A stretch of DNA of 64,000 nt from Ferroplasma acidiphilum (GCF_002078355.1 NZ_CP015363.1:1612001-1676000), one strand, 5' to 3'; shown: positions 45,420 through 54,689, numbered from the stretch's first letter. Program-made: numbers and translations. Notes: generated by a model not told the origin, from the sequence alone.

Positions 45420-46412
45420 ATGAGCTTGAAATCTGATTTTACCATTGATGTTATAGATACACATACAGAGGGAGAGCCAACACGTATTATGTTCTGGAAT
45501 AACATTCCTAAAAATTTAAGGGATGCGCTTTCCGTGAGAAAATATTTCATTGACCATTATGACTACATAAGAAAAATATTGCTGCTGGAGCCCAGGGGGC
45601 ATAAGGACCAGTTCGGCGCCATTCTCCTTCCTCCGGTAAACCCTGATAGCGATTATACCGTGATTTATCCTACAACTGAATCATATCTTGATATGTGCGG
45701 GCATGCAACAATTGGTGTGAGCACTGCACTGGTTGCACTTGGGTATGTTCCATTTGAAGGCAATGAGAAAACTCTGGTATATGACACAGTAGCCGGGACT
45801 GTTAAAGCAAGGGTCAAGATAGAAAACGGAGAACCTGTTTCTGTATCCATTGTGGATGTCAAATCATATTTTGTAAAGCAGATTAAGGTAAATGTGAACG
45901 GGAAAGATGTGGATGTTAATATTTCATATGGAGGAAATTTCTACGCCATTGTAAATTCTAAGGATCTTGGAGTTGATGTGGAGCCAGAATATATTGATGA
46001 CCTGCTTGCATATGGGAAAATAATAAGGGAAAAAGCATATGAGACTTTGAAAGAACTGTATCCTGAAAACCGTAAAAACCTGGAGCCTCTTGCAATGATA
46101 ACCGATAATAACCATGATTACCGCGCAATAGTTACCTTTGCAGGCAATAGCTTTGATAGGTCGCCGTGTGGTACTGGAACTGCTGCCAGGGCTGCTTTTC
46201 TTGTCCATGAGGGAAAGTTGAAACTGGATGGCAGCTATGTTAATGAGTCAATTCTCAGGACAAAATTTGAATGCAGGATAATATCGTGGGAGAAAGTCAA
46301 CGACACCATTGCAATTGTCCCTGAAATTACAGGTAGGGCATGGGTAACACAGCTGTGCAAGCTTATAGTTGACCCATCAGACCCTTTGAAACACGGGTTT
46401 CTGGTACAGTAA
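45420..46412 (+). CDS. Proline racemase / 4-hydroxyproline epimerase family enzyme
   Basis: A 330-residue PLP-independent racemase. Both catalytic cysteines are present: LDMCGHATIG (Cys93) and DRSPCGTGTAAR in the second half. Two cysteines indicate racemase or 2-epimerase activity; dehydratases of the family have Ser or Thr at the first site. DTHTEGEP at the N-terminus and the C-terminal GRAWVTQ are family features. It lies 49 bases after the M20 gene in the same direction. Confidence 0.9.
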   Translation: MSLKSDFTIDVIDTHTEGEPTRIMFWNNIPKNLRDALSVRKYFIDHYDYIRKILLLEPRGHKDQFGAILLPPVNPDSDYTVIYPTTESYLDMCGHATIGVSTALVALGYVPFEGNEKTLVYDTVAGTVKARVKIENGEPVSVSIVDVKSYFVKQIKVNVNGKDVDVNISYGGNFYAIVNSKDLGVDVEPEYIDDLLAYGKIIREKAYETLKELYPENRKNLEPLAMITDNNHDYRAIVTFAGNSFDRSPCGTGTAARAAFLVHEGKLKLDGSYVNESILRTKFECRIISWEKVNDTIAIVPEITGRAWVTQLCKLIVDPSDPLKHGFLVQ

Positions 46413-46489
46413 TTATTCATTAAATAATGACTCTTTTTCTGGAAATGTTTCGCAATATTTATTTATATTTATGTTATAAAACATCATAA

Positions 46490-47080
46490 ATGCCGGACAC
46501 AATATATGTTTATGAAAACCATAAAATTACAGGCCCCGATGGCTATAATGTTGATATAATTATATCTGACCATGGAAAAGAAATAACCATAGAAGGGACT
46601 GATAATATACAATTAAAACGGGAAAAGGGCAAATATATCATAAGCCACAATTTTCTCGAAGAAGGCAACCTGGAAAGAGGTTCTGCAATGGAGTATAGGG
46701 GAACCAATTTCTGGATTCCAAAAAAGGATATGAAAAAGTTAAGAATGTTAAATTTTGCTATTTATTCTCAAAATATAGAAGTTGCATATATTAACAAATT
46801 CAAAAATAGCCTCAATATAAATATAGAAAAAAATGAGTATACAATTCCAGTAATAATATACATTGCGGTACTATCCAGAGAGTTAAAGGAAAAATTCGGA
46901 AAATTGTATATGAAAACCGGGGCACTAAATATGGCTGGATCAGTTTTATATCCGCTACTTGGAATTTCCTCACTATTGGGGGTTAGCGTAAACTCACCAG
47001 CAATTTACATAGTAAGTATACTCATTTTTGTGGCTTTACCTGTTGCATCATCAATAATAGGTAGGAAAGGTGTATTTTAG
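46490..47080 (+). CDS. Hypothetical protein with C-terminal membrane helices
   Basis: A 196-residue protein. Residues 1-130 are soluble and strand-rich (DTIYVYENHKITGPDGYNVD at the start), then two hydrophobic segments (about 145-165 and 170-188). This resembles tail-anchored proteins with a cytoplasmic beta domain. No family recognised. It stands alone between the racemase and a methyltransferase gene. Confidence 0.65.
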   Translation: MPDTIYVYENHKITGPDGYNVDIIISDHGKEITIEGTDNIQLKREKGKYIISHNFLEEGNLERGSAMEYRGTNFWIPKKDMKKLRMLNFAIYSQNIEVAYINKFKNSLNINIEKNEYTIPVIIYIAVLSRELKEKFGKLYMKTGALNMAGSVLYPLLGISSLLGVSVNSPAIYIVSILIFVALPVASSIIGRKGVF

Positions 47081-47204
47081 TTAATTTCTGGAGCCCGAAT
47101 ATGTTATCTGGCCAGTTGACATTTAATATTTAGCGGTATTTAACGATACTCCAATTTCATATGGAAATGCAAATAAATAAATATTGAAGTGGGATAAAAT
47201 TACC

Positions 47205-47786
47205 ATGGCAGAGATTGATTTTGGAACGTATCACCATTCATCCTTAGAAGGGTCAATAAAAGTAAGGGCGCTGGTGGAGGAAAATATGAACCAGGTACTT
47301 GGCAACTTGTATCCAGCAACTCAAAAAATAAATATTCTTGATGCGGGTTGCGGCCTTGGTTTTATGGTTTCCATAGCTGCAAAACATTTTCCCTATGCAT
47401 CAATTACCGGTATTGACATATTTAACCATGACAGCCTTTCTGGATCTTCCATGGAAAAGGCACTTCAAAATATGAAAGAACTTGGCATAGATAATAGAGT
47501 TTTATTGATCAACCATAACCTCTTAACTCCTTTTACCATAGAAACAAAATTTGACCTTGCAATGTCAAACCTGGTTTTCCATAATCTGGGGAAAAATAGA
47601 TTTAAGGCCTATGATAATGTTATTGAATGTCTTAACAGCGGAGGGTATTTTATTCTTATCGACCTTCTTCCTGAACAATATATAGATATGGATTATTTTG
47701 GAAATAGTTTTTCTACAGTTATGGAAATACCCATCACAGGCAATGGGAAATGGGATTTGCAGATGAAGATATTTCAAAAAATTTAA
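47205..47786 (+). CDS. SAM-dependent class I methyltransferase
   Basis: A 193-residue Rossmann methyltransferase. Motif I is ILDAGCGLGFMV, motif II GIDIFN, and the post-motif region reads FDLAMSNLVFHNLG. The C-terminus is short compared with many class I enzymes but shows no break. The frame opens at a TTG (47184); I prefer the ATG at 47205, which has a TATA-like AAATAAATAAATATTG 20-35 bases upstream. The methyl acceptor is unknown. Confidence 0.78.
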   Translation: MAEIDFGTYHHSSLEGSIKVRALVEENMNQVLGNLYPATQKINILDAGCGLGFMVSIAAKHFPYASITGIDIFNHDSLSGSSMEKALQNMKELGIDNRVLLINHNLLTPFTIETKFDLAMSNLVFHNLGKNRFKAYDNVIECLNSGGYFILIDLLPEQYIDMDYFGNSFSTVMEIPITGNGKWDLQMKIFQKI

Positions 47787-49025
47787 TTTAAAAATAACAA
47801 AATATAAAAAAATAAATTATCTTATCTGGAATGCTTTACGAATAATACCAGAATTCCAGCTACCAGGGCAAATAATGCCATCCCATAAACACCTGCTACG
47901 AAGGAATGGGTTACAGTCTCAAGCCCCCCAACAACTATAGGCCCAACTGCACCACCGAGGTTACCCAGCCCATTGATAAGGCCTATTGACGCAGCGGAAC
48001 TTTCCTTTGTAAGTGATTCCTGGGGTATATTCCAGAAAACCGGAAGGAATGTGAATATTCCAATAGCTGATATTGTAAAGAATGCAAAAGATACATAGGC
48101 GTTCGATATTGAGAAAGCACTTATTGCAAGCCCTATAAAAGCGATAAAGAATATAATGGCTGTAAGTTTTTTCCGATCACCTTTTCTATCCGAGTACCTC
48201 AGTATAAAAATAAGTGCTATAGCTGCAACTATATATGGTATATCAGACAGGAAACTGGAAGAAGCTGCGTTAACATGCGCAAAAGACCCTATAATTGACG
48301 GTAACCATATAGAATACCCATAGAGTGCTGTTACACCGAAGAAATATACAAGTGTTAATAAAATAACATCCGGCTCCATTAATGCCTTCTTCCAGGGGAT
48401 TTTTAAAGCTTTATTTTTTTGTTCAATATCAAGGTCTGCTTCAAGGGCATTTATTTCTTCTTTTTTCATCCATTTTGCCTGTGATGGAAAATCGGTTAGG
48501 ACTATCCATAAGATTACGACTGAGACCAGGGCAAGTATACCTTCGATTATAAACAGATATCTCCAGCCAGGATTGTTGCCATAAACAGTAAAAATTTCAC
48601 CTGAAAGTAAGCCACCAAATATACCGGCAACCGGAATTGCAGCATTGAAAAAGGCATTCGCAACTCCCCTCTCGGACTCAACAAACCATACACCCATAAA
48701 GAACATAACTCCCGCATAGAATGGAGCTTCTGCCAATCCAAGAATGAATCTCAGGGCATAAATTTCTGGCACATTTTGGACAAAACCGGTTATTATTGTT
48801 ATTATTCCCCATGCAGTAAAGGCTACTGCGAAAATTTTTCTTACACCTACTTTGTTTATCCTTAACGTGGTGAACACCTGTGGTATGGCATATGCCACGA
48901 AAAACAATGCCGATGCTATGCCTGCAATTAAATCAGCCGATGATTTCGGTACCCCTATATCAGGGAACATCCCTGCAGATATTGCATAGGATAGATTCAC
49001 CCGGTCTAAAAAATTTATAACGTAG

Positions 49026-50007
49026 TATATTGTCCCGTAAATATTTCCTATATATACCCTCTAAAAATATAATAAAAGAATATAAGCCCAGAATGAAGTT
49101 AAATGAGAAAAAAATAAAATATATAATAAGGGAGAAAAATAAGAGAAGATCATCTACAGAAATAGCTAAGGAAATGAAAATAACAACAAGGTATGTAAAT
49201 TACATATACAAAAAATACAGGGATAATGGAGAATATACAATAGGTAAAAGGAAACATAGGGAATTAAACAGCAAGGATATAGAAATAGTTAAAAAAATAA
49301 GATATGAATACCCTATGTCAGGACCTGAAAGAATAAGGAAATACCTTAAAAGAAAGGGGATAATAATAGCTAAAAACAATATATACAGAATACTGTTATT
49401 ATTAAATATGGTTGATAACAGCAATAATAAGAAGAAACAGAGAAAATATATAAAATATGAGAGGAAACATAGCAACTCACTATGGCATATGGACTGGACT
49501 AAATACAGTGACAGTGAGAAGTTAATAATAATAGAAGATGATGCTTCAAGGTTCATAGTAGGAATGGGAATATACGGTGAGGAAACAATAGATAATACAA
49601 TAGAAGCACTGGAAATAGCAATAAACACTTACGGTAAGCCTGAAGAGATATTAACAGACCATGGAACACAGTTCTTTTCAAATGGTAAGAATGGAATACC
49701 TGGAGATCACAATAAGTTCCAGGAATACTTAGATAACAGTAATATAAAACACATACTTGGAAGGGTAAAACACCCTGAAACAAATGGAAAACTGGAGAGA
49801 TTAAACTATACCATAAAACGTTTAAGGCCATATTTCAGTACCTGGGAAGAGGTAGTATACCATTACAACTATGAAAGGATGCATGACTCACTGTCAGATG
49901 GTGATAATATAGTTACACCAGCAATGGCATATAAAAATAAAATGGTGGTAAAATGAAAAAATATAAATTCATACAGTATATAAAGGAAATAATAATGGGA
50001 CAGTACA
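49026..50007 (+). mobile_element. IS481-type insertion sequence inside the ACS transporter gene
   Basis: About 982 bp, with imperfect terminal repeats (TATATTGTCCC at 49026-49036; the complement of GGGACAGTACA at 49997-50007). The host sequence AAATTTATAACGTAG occurs on both sides (49011-49025 and 50008-50022), a 15-bp target duplication within the range known for IS481 elements. It carries one intact transposase on the plus strand, opposite to the host gene. Confidence 0.88.
49093..49956 (+). CDS. IS481/IS3-like transposase (rve integrase core)
   Basis: A 287-residue transposase. N-terminal helix-turn-helix segments (SSTEIAKEMKITTRYVNYIY, then PMSGPERIRKYLKRKGI) precede a retroviral-type integrase core with D in WHMDWTKY, D in ILTDHGTQF and E in NGKLERLN. 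Absence of a second orfA frame favours IS481 over IS3. The frame extends upstream to a TTG at 49030 inside the terminal repeat, but the ATG at 49093 is the likelier start. Intact. Confidence 0.9.
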   Translation: MKLNEKKIKYIIREKNKRRSSTEIAKEMKITTRYVNYIYKKYRDNGEYTIGKRKHRELNSKDIEIVKKIRYEYPMSGPERIRKYLKRKGIIIAKNNIYRILLLLNMVDNSNNKKKQRKYIKYERKHSNSLWHMDWTKYSDSEKLIIIEDDASRFIVGMGIYGEETIDNTIEALEIAINTYGKPEEILTDHGTQFFSNGKNGIPGDHNKFQEYLDNSNIKHILGRVKHPETNGKLERLNYTIKRLRPYFSTWEEVVYHYNYERMHDSLSDGDNIVTPAMAYKNKMVVK

Positions 50008-50099
50008 AAATTTATAACGTAGAGAAAAAATAGTATAGGCGCTATCCTTATATATCTCTTCTTCAACGAAGAAGCCACACTAAACTTAGTAGTTTCCAT

Positions 50100-50638
50100 A
50101 ACAGATAGAATAAATATCTTATATATAAATTGTTACATGATAACACTGGTCATGTATGATGTTTTCTAAATATGGATTAATGGATAGTTATGTGCTTGGT
50201 TATAAACTTTTCAAGTTTCGTTATTCATAATAGATACCCCATAAGCGTATTTAGTTGTTACTTTACCTTTGTATATGAACATATAGGAAAACTTTAAGGT
50301 TTCTTTAAGGTTTTGAACATCATTCAAATTCATAGAAATGAAGCATAATAGCGGAGATTGAAACACTCTCAAAAATATCAGTTGATATATTTGAGTTCGA
50401 AAATAATATGATCAGGCTATAACAGGAGTATTATGGCAATACTCTCTGGTTATAATACATGTACTCACATTCATAATAATAGAAAAATGGAGCAAAAAAC
50501 CTACAATACAAAGTTAGTAAAATGAGCGAATTCAGATTTTATTAGAATATTACTAGAATACAAATTCTTTTACAAAAAGAGAGATGATATAGTAATTAAA
50601 AACTTATATTTTTGTGTACTATACAAAAGCAGGGTATT
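50100..50638. other. 539-base intergenic stretch at the left edge of the toxin-antitoxin island
   Basis: Holds the promoter side of the interrupted ACS transporter at its left end. No frame, tRNA-like fold or repeat could be supported. A GATTGAAAC sequence near 50356 is single, so it is not a CRISPR repeat. Confidence 0.5.
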
Positions 50639-51130
50639 TTATTTCAATAATTCCAAGTATTTTGGAGGTTCTAATATTCTATTAACGTCAATGCCATTTA
50701 CGGTAGCATACCTGAGGACATGTTTAGTATTCCATGTGACAATATAGTCAATACTGACTGATTTTGCTATTGAAATCATGTACCAATCGTTTCCAACATC
50801 TTGTATTGCCGTAGGGTCTATTGTAAGATTCTCTGTTTTTATAAAATTCAGTTGCATAACATAAGGATCGAGCCTTGAGTTCAAATATTCAGGTCTAACA
50901 TTATTTAGGGCGCGAAATACATCTCCTTCTTTCTTTCCACTCCGTGAAATCTTTTCAACCAGATCTGGGTCCAAATCAAGAAGTCTTTTCAACTCACCAT
51001 AGAGTATATCGCAGGTAAATGCCTTATCTGAGCCATTGACGACTCTTTTACATACCTTACCATTTGCGGAGCTACCAGACCCGGAGATAAGGTAGGCTAA
51101 TATAACATTGGTATCAATTATGAGCCGCAT
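50639..51130 (-). CDS. PIN-domain ribonuclease toxin
   Basis: A 163-residue PIN protein, a fold typical of RNA-cleaving toxins. The first metal aspartate is in LIIDTNVILAY, the acidic residue of helix 3 in CDILYGELKRLL, and the C-terminal aspartates in DVGNDWYMISIAK and SIDYIVTWN. TWNTKH closes the fold as in PIN_3 proteins. Its ATG directly follows the stop of the 51131-51661 gene, which is therefore the likely antitoxin, though that gene is not of the usual VapB kind. Confidence 0.87.
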   Translation of the reverse strand: MRLIIDTNVILAYLISGSGSSANGKVCKRVVNGSDKAFTCDILYGELKRLLDLDPDLVEKISRSGKKEGDVFRALNNVRPEYLNSRLDPYVMQLNFIKTENLTIDPTAIQDVGNDWYMISIAKSVSIDYIVTWNTKHVLRYATVNGIDVNRILEPPKYLELLK

Positions 51131-51661
51131 TTATTGTTTCAGTGCCTCTTTGGCCAGGTTGACAGCAGAGACTACATCTTCTTCAGTTATTTTATTTTCC
51201 TGCAGAAACTCAGCAAAATACTTATCTACAACCTCTTTCTTAAGGGCTGATCTTTTAGTGAATTTTGGGTACCTTGAATATACCGTATCAAGTAATTCTT
51301 TTAAACTCATATAATTGAAGGTAGACTTGACATAGTATATTTGTTGTTTCTCAAAATCAGATAAGTTGTTCCAAACTGAAGCGGCAATTTTAAAACCTCT
51401 GTTGGTAAGTCTTAGCTCATCAAAAGAAATCAGTCCTCTTGATTGAAAATCAGTAAGATCTCCTGAAAGTTCCTTTGAAAATGGGCCATACCAAAGAGGT
51501 TCAAAGTGATAGATCTCCTTCATATCTATGAATGGAGTTCTTCTACATAGGAGGAAAATTTCCTTCTGTAAATGTGTAACTGATGGGATTGACTCATTAT
51601 TCTTCTTAGACTTTCCCCATGCGTATATGAAAGAAAGCAACAAATCACTTCTTGAAACCAT
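51131..51661 (-). CDS. YwgA/Panacea-like protein, probable antitoxin of the adjacent PIN toxin
   Basis: A 176-residue alpha-helical protein. The succession of an N-terminal helix (LLLSFIYAWG), THLQKEIFLLCR, FEPLWYGPFSKEL, RGLISF, LTNRGFK and a C-terminal ELLDTVYSRYPKFT resembles YwgA- and Panacea (DUF4065)-type proteins, some of which act as antitoxin domains. The frame opens at 51739, but a TATA element (AAATATATATAAC near 51683-51695) lies about 25 bases before the ATG at 51661, favouring a leaderless start there. It abuts the PIN gene without a gap. Confidence 0.65.
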   Translation of the reverse strand: MVSRSDLLLSFIYAWGKSKKNNESIPSVTHLQKEIFLLCRRTPFIDMKEIYHFEPLWYGPFSKELSGDLTDFQSRGLISFDELRLTNRGFKIAASVWNNLSDFEKQQIYYVKSTFNYMSLKELLDTVYSRYPKFTKRSALKKEVVDKYFAEFLQENKITEEDVVSAVNLAKEALKQ

Positions 51662-51860
51662 ATAACGAAGATATTCCATTGTTATATATATTTCTTGTGT
51701 AACGCAGTAAGTTTTCACGAGTAGAGGTTGGTTGTGCATCTCGGATAAAATAGTGGATCAGTCGGGATTTAATTATAACTTAATCTGGATAGAAGAACCT
51801 GTAAATACTAAAGAAATTTTATTGACACCATCAATAACATTTAAGTATAGTTTAAACATA

Positions 51861-51870
51861 AACATATGTT
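51861..51870 (+). promoter_or_regulatory. Palindrome at vapB start, probable autoregulatory operator
   Basis: AACATATGTT is a perfect 10-base palindrome touching the vapB ATG at 51871, just after an AT-rich promoter (TTTAAGTATAGTTTAAAC). Ribbon-helix-helix or AbrB-type antitoxins commonly bind such sites to repress their own operon. The site would cover the transcription start of a leaderless message. Confidence 0.45.
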
Positions 51871-52083
51871 ATGCCAAAAACAATTACCATTAAAAAGTCA
51901 GTGTATGATGAATTAATCGGTGTTAAAAAGAAAAACGAAAGCTTTAGTGAGTTATTGGAAAGGCTAGTAAAATCACAGAGCAAACAGGAACTACTTCTGT
52001 CATTGCGAGGGCGCATTGAATTCGAAGGAAAGGATGAACTTCTAAAAGAAGTTGAGAAAAAACGGTGGGAGAGAGAAAATTGA
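51871..52083 (+). CDS. VapB-type antitoxin (DUF217/UPF0330 family)
   Basis: A 70-residue antitoxin. TITIKKSVYDELIGVKKKNESFSELLERLV is the typical archaeal VapB start with a ribbon and two helices; the C-terminal half (GRIEFEGKDELLKEVEKKRW) is the toxin-wrapping tail. It overlaps the downstream PIN toxin gene by 19 bases, the usual order and coupling. Confidence 0.85.
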   Translation: MPKTITIKKSVYDELIGVKKKNESFSELLERLVKSQSKQELLLSLRGRIEFEGKDELLKEVEKKRWEREN

Positions 52084-52460
52084 TTCTACTGGATACAGAT
52101 GTTATCATTGAGATACTCGACAAGAAATCGGATAAAGGAGAGACGCTTATGTCAAAGATTATTGACAGCGGAGAATATTACTGCACAAGCTCCATAAATT
52201 TACACGAGGTTCTATATGGAATTAAAAAATATTCTAAAGATTCTAAATTGGTCATGCAGATTCCAGTTTTAGGCTACAGGAAAAGTGACACTGAACTGTC
52301 TGTAGACTTAGAACTAAGTGCCGAAAGAAGTGGGAAAGCTATTCCCAGAATAGATGTAATCATAGCAGCAATAGCGATAAACAACGGGTGTTCACTTTAC
52401 ACTTTAGACAACCATTTTGAAGTTTTAACGGATATTGGCCTAAAGCTGTTCAGGTTATGA
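52065..52460 (+). CDS. VapC-type PIN-domain toxin
   Basis: A 131-residue PIN ribonuclease. Metal residues: D in LILLDTDVIIEIL, E in INLHEVLYGI, D in IPRIDVIIAAIA, and the closing LYTLDNHFEVL. It starts at a GTG (52065) inside vapB; a TTG at 52080 is an alternative. Neutralised by the product of the overlapping upstream gene. Confidence 0.88.
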   Translation: MGERKLILLDTDVIIEILDKKSDKGETLMSKIIDSGEYYCTSSINLHEVLYGIKKYSKDSKLVMQIPVLGYRKSDTELSVDLELSAERSGKAIPRIDVIIAAIAINNGCSLYTLDNHFEVLTDIGLKLFRL

Positions 52461-52533
52461 TTTTTAAAATATACTAATACCCATAAAGCCTGAAGTCAGA
52501 AATATAATTCCAAATACTGATAGAAATAATATT

Positions 52534-52929
52534 CTAATTCCTGCTTTTTCTGTATGCACTCAAACCACCCTGAATTAATAATCTAACCATCGCTGCCAGG
52601 ATAAACAGTATGCCAAGTACAAATGAACCTGCCCATACTAAGGATTTTACTCGTAAGTAGAATGCTAGGATACCGAACGAAAATAAAGTGATTCCACCAA
52701 CTAAACTCATAATTCCTGTTCTAAAAAACCATGGAGAATCTTTTTCCATTATAAGAAGGACTGCAATACCAATAGATGCTATAGAAAAAATCAAGGGTAA
52801 AACTATTGGTAATGCGGATATGAAATGCCCATTGTACTTCAGGTTGTTGGATAAAAATATTGACAGATAGAGAAGTAATAAACTAGCAATATAAAAAAGG
52901 ATAGACTTATAGATGTTTTCATATCTCAT
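52534..52929 (-). CDS. Four-helix membrane protein of unknown function
   Basis: A 131-residue protein with about four membrane helices (12-30, 42-62, 72-92, 100-122) and a basic C-terminus (YRKSRN). No family recognised. The frame opens at 52998, but MRYENIYK at 52929 is a better start, with an AAGGG ribosome-like site nearby. It diverges from the zinc-ribbon membrane pseudogene beginning at 53016, and the two share an 86-base promoter region. Confidence 0.6.
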   Translation of the reverse strand: MRYENIYKSILFYIASLLLLYLSIFLSNNLKYNGHFISALPIVLPLIFSIASIGIAVLLIMEKDSPWFFRTGIMSLVGGITLFSFGILAFYLRVKSLVWAGSFVLGILFILAAMVRLLIQGGLSAYRKSRN

Positions 52930-53015
52930 GTTTGTTTCCCTTACTCTTATCAAGCCCCAGTATAAAATATTTATTTTGATAGAACATTTAAATATCAAGG
53001 TTAAATGCTCAGTTA

Positions 53016-53438
53016 ATGACGTCCAATGTTCCTGAGCAATTTGCTAAAAAGCATACTTCGAAGGTTAAATGCCCTAACTGCCAGTTCGAATTCAATTTTA
53101 TACATTCAAAGTATGGATCAATTACTGCCGTGAGAGCCTTTAACGTATAGATATTTAAATGCCCAAGATGCAACCAGAAAGAGAGTTTTGATCTTTCAGA
53201 TCATGAATACGATCCATCTATTCCAACATATGTAGATCCGGGTTTCGGAAAGTTCTTTGGATTTATAATACCTCTTTCTATTGGGCTGGCAATCTCTGTA
53301 ACTGTACTTGGTATTTTCCTTCCATCTGCTTATAAGGCATTGTCACTTATACCTCTTATCCCATATATAATAGCTATGGTATGGCTTACTTTGCTTATGA
53401 TGAAAACGTCTAAGATCAAATTGTGGAAACCAGCATAA
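53016..53438 (+). pseudogene. Zinc-ribbon membrane protein gene with in-frame TAG
   Basis: Apart from one TAG (53148-53150), the frame is open for 140 codons. Before the TAG: VKCPNCQFEFNF; after it: FKCPRCNQKESFDL, so the two halves of a CxxC-CxxC zinc ribbon lie on either side of the stop. Two membrane helices follow (GFIIPLSIGLAISVTVLGIF and IPLIPYIIAMVWLTLLM). A TATA-like CATTTAAATATC lies about 25 bases before the ATG. A point mutation in a once-intact gene is the simplest reading; stop readthrough or recoding is not excluded. Confidence 0.75.
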
Positions 53439-53615
53439 TATACATATGTTATTTTCAGAAGCTAGCAATAGACAAAGTTTCTTAATACTAATGATTAAAA
53501 CAGGATTATTAAAACATCAACCTACATCGTCTTATAGAAGAAATTTCTGACACCAGGGTTCCATAGCCGTAATAAATGTGTTTACTGAATAGTAGTATAA
53601 AAGTATTAGATTAAG

Positions 53616-53687
53616 TGGACCGGTCGGGATTTGGACCCGAGCCCTCTTGCTTGCGAAGCAAGCGATCTACCGCTGATCTACCGGCCC
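53616..53687 (-). tRNA. tRNA-Ala (anticodon CGC)
   Basis: A 72-base tRNA with all four arms: acceptor GGGCCGG with CCGGTCC, D arm GATC/GATC around AGCGGTA, anticodon stem CTTGC/GCAAG with loop TTCGCAA (anticodon CGC, reading GCG), variable AGGGC, and T arm TCGGG/CCCGA with loop TCCAAAT. The third pair is G3:U70, the identity element of tRNA-Ala. The discriminator is A; CCA is not encoded, and there is no intron. Its first base is also the last base of the rfcS stop codon, so it must be cut from an rfcS-containing transcript or have an internal promoter. Confidence 0.96.
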
Positions 53688-54643
53688 TAATTAATTTCAC
53701 TGCCGATATAGGACAATTTAGCCAGAAGTGCATCCATCTGTATATTGTCTGTGCCACCTTCAACAATTCTGAATTCAGCCTCAGCCAGTGCCATGATTAT
53801 TTCGAGCTTCTGCTTGTATGCTATCTGCTCTCCCCGTATAGATGAATGCATCCCTTTTATTATATCTATTCCTGACAATCCATAGTCAATTAACATCTTG
53901 TCAAGATAATTCCTGGCATCATTAAAATTCCCTTCTATTGCCATATTGATGAGATTTTTATATTCATCCCTGTTAATTTCCCCTGATATCTCATATATTG
54001 CAGTAGCAGAAACTTTTCCTGAAAGCTTTACCGCCTGAAGGACGTTTACGGCCTTTCTCATATCACCATCTGAGATTTCGTATATGGCATCAAGGGAATC
54101 ATCGTCTATTTCGAAATTCTCCTTTTTAGCTATATCCTTTAACCTGTTCTTCATTGATTCCCTGTCAATAGGCTTGAAACGGAGAACCACACATCGGGAT
54201 TGAATCGGAGGAATTATCTTGGATGAATAGTTGCATGAAAATATAAAACGGGTTGTGTTGTAAAACATCTCCATTGTCCTTCTCAGTGCAGCCTGGGCAT
54301 CCCCTGTAAGATGGTCTGCTTCATCAAGGAATATGATCTTAAATCCCAGATCATTTGATGGCCTGATCTTGGCAAAGTTTTTGATATTGTCCCTTATAAT
54401 ATCTATGCCACGGTCATTGGATGCATTTAATTCCATAAAATTTTCTTTCCATGAATCGCCAAATAATGAAATTGCCAGTGCAATAGCTGTGGATGTCTTG
54501 CCTGTCCCCTGTGGTCCGGCAAAAATAAGGTGTGGTATATTTTTATCCTTAACATAGGCATTCAGTCTGTTTATGTTCCCTTTTTCGCCTATGACATCCG
54601 AGAGTTTGCTTGGCCTGTATTTTTCCGTCCAGATATTTAACAT
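53687..54643 (-). CDS. rfcS: Replication factor C small subunit (clamp loader)
   Basis: A 318-residue AAA+ ATPase that loads PCNA. Motifs: IWTEKYRPSKLSDVIG (RFC box II region), Walker A GPQGTGKTSTA, Walker B IIFLDEADHLT, sensor 1 FIFSCNYSSKI, SRC arginine finger in IQSRCVVLRF, and sensor 2 GDMRKAVNVLQ. Full family length, no intein. The stop TAG shares its G with the first base of tRNA-Ala on the same strand. Confidence 0.96.
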   Translation of the reverse strand: MLNIWTEKYRPSKLSDVIGEKGNINRLNAYVKDKNIPHLIFAGPQGTGKTSTAIALAISLFGDSWKENFMELNASNDRGIDIIRDNIKNFAKIRPSNDLGFKIIFLDEADHLTGDAQAALRRTMEMFYNTTRFIFSCNYSSKIIPPIQSRCVVLRFKPIDRESMKNRLKDIAKKENFEIDDDSLDAIYEISDGDMRKAVNVLQAVKLSGKVSATAIYEISGEINRDEYKNLINMAIEGNFNDARNYLDKMLIDYGLSGIDIIKGMHSSIRGEQIAYKQKLEIIMALAEAEFRIVEGGTDNIQMDALLAKLSYIGSEIN

Positions 54644-54689
54644 ACTTTTTTTTGATAATTACTTTATTTATAAACATATCTATTCAAAA

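Larger units (their letters stand above)
47822..50099 (-). pseudogene. ACS-type MFS transporter gene split by an IS481-type element
   Basis: The 5' part (ATG 50099 down to about 50008) encodes METTKFSVASSLKK and the first helix LFFLYVINF; the 3' part (49025 to 47822) continues LDRVNLSYAISAG and the remaining helices. An IS of about 980 bp separates them with a 15-bp direct repeat. Removing the IS and one repeat gives a continuous frame of about 420 codons. NFLDRVNLSYA and GLAEAPFYAG are features of the anion:cation symporter branch (organic anion or sugar acid uptake). Alone, the 392-codon 3' frame lacks helix 1. Confidence 0.93.

Noticed and set aside
49869-50099. Separate 76-residue gene on the minus strand
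   Set aside because: Its first 31 residues are the true N-terminus of the ACS transporter; the rest is read-through into the IS481 element.
50340-50420. CRISPR-like GATTGAAAC sequence
   Set aside because: Occurs once here with no spacing pattern or further repeats; no cas genes in the window.
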